64,000 bases of DNA from Proteobacteria bacterium 005FR1 (GTDB lineage: Bacteria; Pseudomonadota; Gammaproteobacteria; Pseudomonadales; Cellvibrionaceae), in the NCBI GenBank assembly GCA_026192395.1, contig WACF01000001.1:3222309-3286308 (forward strand), written 5' to 3'. Both the position numbers and the translations under genes were made by a program. Numbering within the stretch: the stretch's first letter is position 1; each line of letters opens with the position of its first letter. Positions 25,537 to 32,769 of this stretch are shown in pieces. The notes under the pieces are model-generated. The model was given only the letters and a program-made list of their open reading frames with translations. It was not told where the DNA came from and searched no databases.

Positions 25537-27810
25537 TTACTGAAACGTAATCGTGCGGTTGCAGCCTGCAATTGTGATCGTCAGCGGCCCGTCGGTATCG
25601 ACGTGGACTGCTGCATCGCAACTGAGACGGGCTCGACCTGGATGGACCGTCAGGGCCGCGATGTTGCGGGTGGTGAGGTCCAGACGGTTGACTGTGGGTG
25701 CGACACCGCTCAGGCCCCAGGTCTGGTATTCACTTGTATAGACCTGCAAACCGAGATCGCCCTCGATTGCGCCAGCTCCCGTTTGCGTGCCACTGGCCGG
25801 CGCATCAGTTTGGCCGAAGGCGTGCGAGATTGCGTCTATGCTTCCGCGACCGCTGTTTTCAGTCATATCCCGCACGGTGATGTCCGACAGCCAGTAGGCA
25901 TGATCGCCTTGCAGTCCCGCTGCCGGAAAATCCACGGCCGGGTTCACTACGTAGCTGACGTGGTGCGGCTCGCGGTTCACTCGCGCATCGCCAAGGAATT
26001 CCGCCGCCGGCGCATACTGATCGTGGATGGCAAGCGTCAGGTGTTCGCCCGTTTCAAAAGTATCGAAGCGGTAGCGGTAACCGAGCCTATCCAGTTTCAT
26101 TGCCTGCTCGCGCGTGCCGGTATAGGGGACCAGTTCATCGGCCGCCTGCACCCACATCATGATGGGAACGTTGCGCAAGCCTTCGAGCAGATTGTAGGTG
26201 TTAGTGCTGTCGCCACCGGTTGGTTCTGCAGGTGGTGCCCAGATGCCCAGAGCCGGCGGTCCTACAGTAGTGAAGGCTTTGGCGAACAGATCCGGGTAGC
26301 GGGTAGCGAACTTGAAGGTGCCGTGACCGCCCATGGAATAGCCGGTGATGCTGGTCATGCCCGGATCCAGCTTGTAGTGACGGGCCACATCCGCCCAGAC
26401 CTCGAAGGTGTCTGCCGCGGCGTGCTCAACGTACCAGCCATCGGGCCCGCGACCGGCGGGCGTGATCACGACATGGCCGCGGCCACGCTCCCCGAACTGC
26501 CTTTGATTGCGGCTGCCAAGGTATTGATTGTAGTTGGCCCCCAATGAATGCAGCAGCAGTGTAAGGCCGTAGCCTTCGTCGGGCAGCGGTTTGTTGGGCA
26601 CGTAGACGGCATAAGGCTGCAGCTGCCCGCGCAGCATGCCGAGACACCCGCTGGCCTCGCCGCACTCACTGGTCCAGTCCACGCCCTGCTTCGTTTCGAA
26701 ACGGCTGGCCAGAATGCGGTTCATCGGGCCGGACTGTGGCGTGCCGTGTGGCTGTCCCAGCATTTGGTCCGTAACGCGAGATTCCAGCTTGGCGAAGTCC
26801 ACGACCGTGTAAAAACCGCTGATGTCGTTGTTGGCCAGCGCCTCGCCCTGGGCCGCGTCACGCCAGGGTTCGAATGCCTCGTCATAGCGGAAAGCCACGT
26901 TGAAGAAGGCCGCCGGGCTCGTCAGGTACCCGGCGCCGCCCGGTTGGCTCTCGCTGGCACTGAGAGAGGGGAGCAGGTAGCGGCCGTTGGCCTGATCCCA
27001 GAGGCCGATGCCCGCTGCCACCCGTACCGCGCCGTCACCGGGGTTCCAGCTGTCGTGCGGTATGGCCACCTCGAACTGGCGTCGCTCGAGGTCCACGCTG
27101 ACGGTCGGCGCAGGCTCAATGACCGTCCCCGTTGCCGCGTCGGTCAGAATGGCGGTGTCGCCGTGCACGGTGAGGAAGAGATCCGCCGGTGCCCGCACGT
27201 TGGCGCCGAAGGGGAACTCTCGTGGCAGCGCCGAGCTGCCCAGTGCAGCAGTAAACGCAACATTGCCGGGATCGAGCAGCGTGTTGACGGTCACCCGCAG
27301 GTGTGTCTGCCTGCTGCCTGCCTTGAAACGCAGCTCCACGAAATCAGCGGCATTGCCGGCGTAAACGGCATCGATCGGATATGTATAGGTGCCATTCGCA
27401 CCGGAAGACGAATGCCCGGTCAGGCGCGGGTCGTTGGGATCCTTCGCGCCGCCGTTGGCGCCGTGATCGTCATAGAGGAAGTCCTGGTAAAGAAACTCTC
27501 CTTTGCGGTAGGCGCTAGCGCCCGAGATGAGGATTGGTTGTGCTTTCCAGACGCCGCTGTTCTCCAATTGCGGAGCGTGTGGCGGAGCGGCATAGAGGAT
27601 ATCCGGGCCTGGGCGGGGTGCAGGCCCGTGATAAAGGGAATGGGCGGAATGATCGACGACAGCGGTGTCCTCACCGCCTAAATCCGTGTCCGATTCCAGC
27701 GGCTCCAGCAAAGGGTCCAGCGTCGCAGCGAAGGTCAGCCCTGCTGCTGCCAGACTGAGCGAGGCTGTGGACGCCAGAAGGGAGCGTCGAGAAGTAAACT
27801 TAAACGCCAT
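25537..27810 (-). CDS. Secreted alpha/beta hydrolase with N-terminal beta domain
   Basis: A 757-residue exported protein. The N-terminus has a twin-arginine-like signal with SRRSLLAS and a hydrophobic stretch. Residues about 40-330 form a beta-rich region resembling a glucodextranase-C/DOMON-like ligand-binding module. The second part is an alpha/beta hydrolase: LTLLLHSLGANYNQY gives the oxyanion loop, GYSMGGHGTFKFATRYPD holds the nucleophile serine, ADELVPY the likely acid and FETGEHLTLA the likely histidine. This resembles esterase, PHB depolymerase or S9-like peptidases. The start at 27810 follows AGGAG. The substrate is probably an extracellular polymer or ester, by inference only. Confidence 0.85.
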   Translation of the reverse strand: MAFKFTSRRSLLASTASLSLAAAGLTFAATLDPLLEPLESDTDLGGEDTAVVDHSAHSLYHGPAPRPGPDILYAAPPHAPQLENSGVWKAQPILISGASAYRKGEFLYQDFLYDDHGANGGAKDPNDPRLTGHSSSGANGTYTYPIDAVYAGNAADFVELRFKAGSRQTHLRVTVNTLLDPGNVAFTAALGSSALPREFPFGANVRAPADLFLTVHGDTAILTDAATGTVIEPAPTVSVDLERRQFEVAIPHDSWNPGDGAVRVAAGIGLWDQANGRYLLPSLSASESQPGGAGYLTSPAAFFNVAFRYDEAFEPWRDAAQGEALANNDISGFYTVVDFAKLESRVTDQMLGQPHGTPQSGPMNRILASRFETKQGVDWTSECGEASGCLGMLRGQLQPYAVYVPNKPLPDEGYGLTLLLHSLGANYNQYLGSRNQRQFGERGRGHVVITPAGRGPDGWYVEHAAADTFEVWADVARHYKLDPGMTSITGYSMGGHGTFKFATRYPDLFAKAFTTVGPPALGIWAPPAEPTGGDSTNTYNLLEGLRNVPIMMWVQAADELVPYTGTREQAMKLDRLGYRYRFDTFETGEHLTLAIHDQYAPAAEFLGDARVNREPHHVSYVVNPAVDFPAAGLQGDHAYWLSDITVRDMTENSGRGSIDAISHAFGQTDAPASGTQTGAGAIEGDLGLQVYTSEYQTWGLSGVAPTVNRLDLTTRNIAALTVHPGRARLSCDAAVHVDTDGPLTITIAGCNRTITFQ

Positions 27811-28049
27811 CAAGGGTCTCCTTTCTTTCATTTGTCATTGTTATCGCCGAATGTGGCGGCTAAAGGTCGAGCTGGCACTTTGTTCTGAGCTGCGAGTGAA
27901 ACCTGAGTTCAGCTCGCAGCTGCTCGGCTGGCGTCTTGGATAGAAATCGATACGCTTGCAAACTATTTTTGAGACGGCGTTAACGCTTGGGCTTCGCCTA
28001 TTCGCAAGCTAAAGTGGCCTCACATCAGCATCGAAAATCGGGGGTGGAC

Positions 28050-28481
28050 ATGAAACGAACGCTCGCATTGCTGGCAATCAGCTTGATCGCGCTGAATGTC
28101 GCAGCGGAAGAGTACGGACAGCAACTGAGCGGCAGATCGCCGGTTTCGGTTGTCAGTGCCATTCAGCAATTGGATGCAAATGATCGCCTCGCTGTGACGG
28201 TTCGCGGGCAGGTGGACTCGGTTTGTCAGGTGAAAGGTTGCTGGATGGGATTCGCCACAGAGGCGGGGGATGTCCGGGTGACCTTCAAGGATTACGGCTT
28301 TTTTGTTCCGTTTTCGGTCCTGGGAAAGTCCGTGGTGGCGGAAGGGGAGCTGGAAAAGGTGACACTCTCACTGGCGGAGAGCAAGCACCTGGTGGAAGAC
28401 GCAGGCGGGGACCCTGCCCAGGTCGTCGAGCCGATCGTGGAATACCGACTCGTCGCGACCGGGGTCAAAGTCGACCCTTGA
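28050..28481 (+). CDS. DUF4920-family exported protein
   Basis: A 143-residue protein with a signal peptide (residues 1-18, cleavage after VAA). The mature part fits the DUF4920 family: VTVRGQVDSVCQVKGCWMGF, with two cysteines in a CxxxGC pattern, followed by RVTFKDYGFFVPF. The fold is an OB-like barrel. The cysteine pair and the periplasmic location suggest metal or redox binding, but function is not established. A GGGG site precedes the ATG. It is convergent with the PRC-barrel gene across a bidirectional terminator. Confidence 0.85.
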   Translation: MKRTLALLAISLIALNVAAEEYGQQLSGRSPVSVVSAIQQLDANDRLAVTVRGQVDSVCQVKGCWMGFATEAGDVRVTFKDYGFFVPFSVLGKSVVAEGELEKVTLSLAESKHLVEDAGGDPAQVVEPIVEYRLVATGVKVDP

Positions 28482-28524
28482 TCGGCGTTAAGTCCGGATC
28501 AGCCCGAATCGGCCCGAATCAAAG

Positions 28525-28556
28525 AAAAGGCGGCGATCATTCTCGCCGCCTTTCTT
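28525..28556. terminator. Bidirectional terminator
   Basis: A perfect 11-bp stem, AAAGGCGGCGA paired with TCGCCGCCTTT, lies between convergent genes. A-rich DNA on the left and T-rich DNA on the right would provide a U-run for both transcripts. Confidence 0.85.
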
Positions 28557-28560
28557 GTGT

Positions 28561-29214
28561 TCAGCGGCTTCCGCCTTGCTGACGGGGCTGAATGTAGTCG
28601 CTAAGTGGTCGATCGGTGTCCGGTATCACATTGAAGTTGCGGTCGCGCAGCTCGCGCTCGGAAACAGGCGCCGGGTCGATCTTCGAAGTCAGCAGAAACT
28701 GCTCCCCTTCGAGTCTGACTTCCGTCAGCGGCACGTAGACCTGTTCCTGGCCGTCGAAAATCACCAGCCCTGCCTCGCTATTGTCCTGCTTCACCACGAT
28801 ATCCTGCACGTAGCCGATTGATGCGCCGGCCATATCCACCACGACCGTATCCTGCAAATCGTCGACGCGCGTCTCGTACATTCCCTGCGGCCCGTTCTTC
28901 GCCCGCGGATTGACGCTCGTTTGTTGCTGGGTCTGCTGGGATGATTGCTGAGTCTGCTGCGACTGTTGCTGGCCCTGCTGGGCTCTTTGCTGAGTCTGCT
29001 GAGATTGTCCCTGCTGCCCCTGCTGCTGAGCTTGCGGCTGCTGCTGTTGCCGGCGCTCCGCGGTCGGCAACTGATCCAGCGGTTGGGCCTGCGGCAAACC
29101 CTGCTGCGCGTTCGCAGCCACAGAAAAACAAAATGCGGCGCCGATCAGCAGAGCGCTGGCGGCGAGTGGTCCAGTACGGGTGTTTCGCTTGTCGATGGCA
29201 CCTGGTGCTTTCAT
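28561..29214 (-). CDS. Exported PRC-barrel protein with Gln-rich linker
   Basis: A 217-residue exported protein. A signal peptide (hydrophobic residues about 13-29, cleavage at ANA) is followed by a very Gln-rich low-complexity stretch of about 65 residues built from QQ, SQQT and AQQG units. A C-terminal PRC-barrel-like domain follows: VDDLQDTVVVDMAGASIGYV, GLVIFDGQEQVYVPL and LEGEQFLLTSK. PRC barrels bind partner proteins or RNA, and exported versions are often stress related. The start at 29214 is set by AGGAGGAAGTCAG immediately upstream. The DNA of the linker is a CTG/TTG repeat tract that could vary in length. Confidence 0.85.
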   Translation of the reverse strand: MKAPGAIDKRNTRTGPLAASALLIGAAFCFSVAANAQQGLPQAQPLDQLPTAERRQQQQPQAQQQGQQGQSQQTQQRAQQGQQQSQQTQQSSQQTQQQTSVNPRAKNGPQGMYETRVDDLQDTVVVDMAGASIGYVQDIVVKQDNSEAGLVIFDGQEQVYVPLTEVRLEGEQFLLTSKIDPAPVSERELRDRNFNVIPDTDRPLSDYIQPRQQGGSR

Positions 29215-29441
29215 CTGACTTCCTCCTGTCACTGCTTTGGTTCAGATAGGGCAGCAACATTTGCACCAGTCGACTCCGTCAGCGGCGACTCCGCGCGCTT
29301 CGATGTCGAATTGATTTCGCTCAATGATCTGGCTCAAGACCGGGCCCGGAAATCACTCGCGTCACGCGGCAAATCGCTATGCTGTAGGCAAATACACGGG
29401 CGCCCGACCGCGCCGCTCATAATAGTCATCAAGGAAAACTT

Positions 29442-30257
29442 ATGGCCTCGATCAAGAAACTGTTTGTCGTTGTAGACCCGTCGGATGCCCGGCATGTAGC
29501 GCTTGAGCGCGCCCTCATCATGGGCCAGAGAAGCAAGATGCCACCGGAGCTGTTCGTTTTTGTGGGCGTGGATGGCGAGGCTGCCGATCTGCGCGCGAGC
29601 AATGATGCGCTGTTTCGCGATCAGGACTGGTTTGATGAGGAGATTCGCAAGCCGATCGAAGAAGCCGGAATGAAGTACACCATGCAGGTATCCTGGTCCC
29701 AGGAATGGCAGCAGTCCATCGTGATGTCAGCCAACCGATTCGGTGCCGAGCGGATCTATCTTCCTGTGCACGAGCGCGTGAGTCATTCGCGATTCTCCTT
29801 CTCCGAAGCAAAGTGGGAGCTGCTGAAGACGGCAAACTGCCCTGTGCTGCTGGTGCAGCCGGGCGCCCGGCCGGAGCGCAAGACCATCCTCGCTGCCGTG
29901 AACTTTCAGGCCACCCGGCCCGAGCAACAGGAGCTCAACAAAAGCATTCTTTACTGGGCCCGATCAGTGGCCGAGATTTACGGCGCTGAGCTGCACCTCG
30001 TCAACGGCTACAAGGATTCCATGAACTATCCCGACCGGGGCAAACTGGCGCGGGACAGCGAGCTAGCCAATGACCACATTCATATGGAACAGGGTTACAG
30101 CAGCGAGGTGGTGAGCAGCGTGGCTAACCGCCTGAATGCCGACCTCGTGGTGATGGGCACGCTCGGACAAACTGGCAAGGCACGCACCCGGCGTGGCAAT
30201 ACCGCTGACAGGATCATCGCCTCACTAACGCAGGATGTGATGGTCGTCAATCATTGA
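29442..30257 (+). CDS. Tandem universal stress protein (UspA family)
   Basis: A 271-residue protein with two USP domains, roughly residues 3-145 and 150-271. The first begins KLFVVVDPSDARHVALERAL. The second ends in VVSSVANRLNADLVVMGTLGQTG, the usual G-x-G ATP-binding region, followed by GNTADRIIASLTQDVMVVN. This E. coli UspE-like layout binds adenine nucleotides and supports survival under stress. A GGAAAA site precedes the ATG, and a terminator follows. A single gene. Its exact trigger is unknown. Confidence 0.92.
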   Translation: MASIKKLFVVVDPSDARHVALERALIMGQRSKMPPELFVFVGVDGEAADLRASNDALFRDQDWFDEEIRKPIEEAGMKYTMQVSWSQEWQQSIVMSANRFGAERIYLPVHERVSHSRFSFSEAKWELLKTANCPVLLVQPGARPERKTILAAVNFQATRPEQQELNKSILYWARSVAEIYGAELHLVNGYKDSMNYPDRGKLARDSELANDHIHMEQGYSSEVVSSVANRLNADLVVMGTLGQTGKARTRRGNTADRIIASLTQDVMVVNH

Positions 30258-30291
30258 AACCAGTCAAGTAGTCAGGCTCTCTTCCTCTTCC

Positions 30292-30318
30292 GCCGGCGGT
30301 ACCCCCGTCGGCTTTTTT
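30292..30318 (+). terminator. Terminator after the universal stress protein gene
   Basis: An 8-bp GC stem (GCCGGCGG with CCGTCGGC, one wobble) is followed by six T at 30313-30318. It lies between convergent genes. Confidence 0.85.
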
Positions 30319-30321
30319 CTT

Positions 30322-32448
30322 TCATGCCTGGTGCTTTTTCATCGCGCGGCCTTCCCGCTCTGCGCTGCGGCTTTCATGCGGCTTGGAACTTGCCGCCCGC
30401 CAGGCATTGTTGTGCTGCATGAATTTATCCTTTTCGTAAGCGGTCCTGCTCTGCGGATCGAGTTCGATGCCGGTGACGTCCGACATTTCCAAGACGCCTT
30501 CCATTAGCCGACGTTGCCAGCTCTTCCCCACGTCCTGCTGTTCCAGCAGATTGGTGTAGGCTTCCTCCTGCAAAACCCAGGCAGGGAAAAAGATTTCAAT
30601 TGCGTGCAAGCGCGTCAACAGCTTGCGCTTGTCGATGCGAGTCAGATTTCTCCAGTAATTCACGCCGCTCTGCAAGTCACCCATCATGAAGCTGAGTACG
30701 CCGTTGTTGAAGGCCAGGTCGGGGTCGTTCAGAACCTTAGGATTTAGCAGTTCGCTCGCTCCACCCTGTATTGGGCTGGGGGATCCCGCGGCACGAAACT
30801 GTGTGGATGTGATTTCACCCGATGAATAGGCCAGAATGACTTCGCTCAAATGAGCACGCACCCCGTCCTGATCCAGCTCTTTTTGTCGTTGATAGAAGCG
30901 CTTTGCCTTTTCAAACTCACCGAGAAAGGCGAGGCTGCTGACGGCCGTTCCCAGGATCCCGATGTGAGAGGGATGATCGAGTAGCTGCGCGGTTTTCACT
31001 TCCGCCAGTTTGTCCGGTGGTAACACTTGCGTGGTGAAATTCCAGGCCTCGTTTATGGAAATAGCCTTCACCGGACTCTGCTGGGCGAGCGCGAGGAACT
31101 GCTCCGCTTCCGTGTACAGCCGCGCGCCGATCAACAGCAGAGCGTAGTTGGCGTACACGTGACCCGAGGCATTGCCGTCGAGAATCTGCTGACGGTATTC
31201 CCGCTCCTGCTGAAAGTGGTTATTTCCTTCCAGGCTCATCCGAATGGACTTGAGCGTCTCCAGGGTCGGGCTGTCCGGAGCCGCGATGGAAAGTCGCCGC
31301 GACAAATCGAGAACCGTTCGGCTCAATGCATCCACCCGCGCATCGCGGCTGTAGATCGCCATGTGATGAGCTGTCTTGGCGAGTCCGAGGTAGGCATTGA
31401 CGAACTGCGGATCCTTTTCCAGCGCGAACTGGTATTGCTCGAGGGCTGTTTGCCAGTCCCGGTGGTTGTACTGATTGCCGTAGAAACGGGCCTCACGGAA
31501 ATGCTTGTAAGCGAGAGCGTTCTGAGTCCCAAGCTCGAGCATTCGCTGGTACTCTACTTCATCGAGCAGCACACCCAGCGAATTCACGACAGCATCGACC
31601 GCCGCCTGTTGTGAAAGACTGTCGAAACCGGCAGTCAGGCGGAAGCGCTCAGAGTAAAGGTTGAGGCCATCCTTTATCCGCACCAGATTGACGAACACGT
31701 GCAGATGCCCGTCGGTGCTGTAAGCGGTTGTCGACAATGCATGCTGTGCCTGGGACGCTTCTGCCTCGCTTGTGTCGGCCAGCGCCGGTGCCATCACATC
31801 GACGTCGGGCAGGTCTGCGATGCGCGTCTTCAGGGAATCGATGAACGCACTGATCTGGTGTCGTTGTGACGGATCCAGCTGAGACAGACCCTGTGGGTTT
31901 GTCAGCGCGATGCGTTTGGGCAGATCGGCAGGCGGCCTTGCGGAATCCCTGTGCTCCATGAGCAGGGCACCGATTGTCAGTGTCACCAGCGCAGCGATCG
32001 CGATAAAACTTGTGAGTCCTCTATGGGCGCCCGGTCTGGAAACCTCGGGCTGCCTAGGTGGTGTGTCAGACACCTGCTGCTGAACGGGCACAGTCGCATC
32101 GCTGGCAGCTTCCTCGGCTTCGATACCCTGTTCCACCGGGGCGGCAATTGCCACATCGGCGATGAGAATGTAGCCGCGTTTGGGAAGGGTTTTGATGTAG
32201 CTCGGCTTTTGCGCGGAATCGCCGAGTGCTCTGCGCAGTGCCGCTACGATTTTGTGAACTGCATGGTCAGTCGTGCTGGACGATCGCCAGAACTTTTCTA
32301 TCAGTTCATCCGGAGTGACCGCTCGGCCGCGATTTTTCGCGAAATAAACGAGCACATCCATGCTGCGCGCCGGGATTTTCAGCGATTGCTCGCCGCGAAC
32401 CAGCTCGCATGTATCCGGTTCTACCTGCCAATCACCAATGATGATCAT
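30322..32448 (-). CDS. CadC-like membrane transcriptional regulator with TPR region
   Basis: A 708-residue ToxR/CadC-type regulator. Residues 1-98 are an OmpR-like winged helix: IPARSMDVLVYFAKNRGRAVTPDELIEKFW, ending SYIKTLPKRGYILIADV. A Pro/Gln-rich linker leads to a membrane helix at about 145-164. The rest is periplasmic and mostly helical, with TPR-like repeats (for example LGLAKTAHHMAIYSRDARVDAL). Such proteins sense signals outside the inner membrane and bind DNA directly. The divergent TonB-dependent receptor 321 bp away is the obvious candidate target, by position. Confidence 0.9.
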   Translation of the reverse strand: MIIIGDWQVEPDTCELVRGEQSLKIPARSMDVLVYFAKNRGRAVTPDELIEKFWRSSSTTDHAVHKIVAALRRALGDSAQKPSYIKTLPKRGYILIADVAIAAPVEQGIEAEEAASDATVPVQQQVSDTPPRQPEVSRPGAHRGLTSFIAIAALVTLTIGALLMEHRDSARPPADLPKRIALTNPQGLSQLDPSQRHQISAFIDSLKTRIADLPDVDVMAPALADTSEAEASQAQHALSTTAYSTDGHLHVFVNLVRIKDGLNLYSERFRLTAGFDSLSQQAAVDAVVNSLGVLLDEVEYQRMLELGTQNALAYKHFREARFYGNQYNHRDWQTALEQYQFALEKDPQFVNAYLGLAKTAHHMAIYSRDARVDALSRTVLDLSRRLSIAAPDSPTLETLKSIRMSLEGNNHFQQEREYRQQILDGNASGHVYANYALLLIGARLYTEAEQFLALAQQSPVKAISINEAWNFTTQVLPPDKLAEVKTAQLLDHPSHIGILGTAVSSLAFLGEFEKAKRFYQRQKELDQDGVRAHLSEVILAYSSGEITSTQFRAAGSPSPIQGGASELLNPKVLNDPDLAFNNGVLSFMMGDLQSGVNYWRNLTRIDKRKLLTRLHAIEIFFPAWVLQEEAYTNLLEQQDVGKSWQRRLMEGVLEMSDVTGIELDPQSRTAYEKDKFMQHNNAWRAASSKPHESRSAEREGRAMKKHQA

Positions 32449-32769
32449 AGAACGGATTCCTCATGCTTCTTTTTGTTATCGAAGGGAATGCCGGTATGTG
32501 ATTTTCTGCAGCCGACCTTATCGAGCCGAGTGATCGTCGCTACAGAGCTCTACTTTCGCTCTATCGGAAGAAAAATGGTAGGTTTTTGGTAGGCCTTTGC
32601 TCATTTTTACCTGAATTTTTTCAGGACTTGCGGCGCGGATTCCAGATAATCGATCGTGAAGAAAGCGATATGGATAGGAAAAGAGCTGATGAGCGCGAAA
32701 TAGTAGCAAGTTGCCTCTTTTTCTTCTCATTTCGGCAAGAACGATAAAAACCGTGATCAGGAGAACAGC
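32449..32769. other. Divergent promoter region
   Basis: A 321-bp gap between the CadC-like regulator and the TonB-dependent receptor. It is richer in A+T than its surroundings and contains no credible frame. It should hold both promoters and any regulator binding sites. I see no clear dyad. GGAGA at about 32760 is the receptor ribosome site. Confidence 0.5.

Noticed and set aside
26548-27681. 377-codon plus-strand frame opposite the exported hydrolase
   Set aside because: Shadow frame with no domain; the minus-strand gene has a signal peptide, ribosome site and catalytic motifs.
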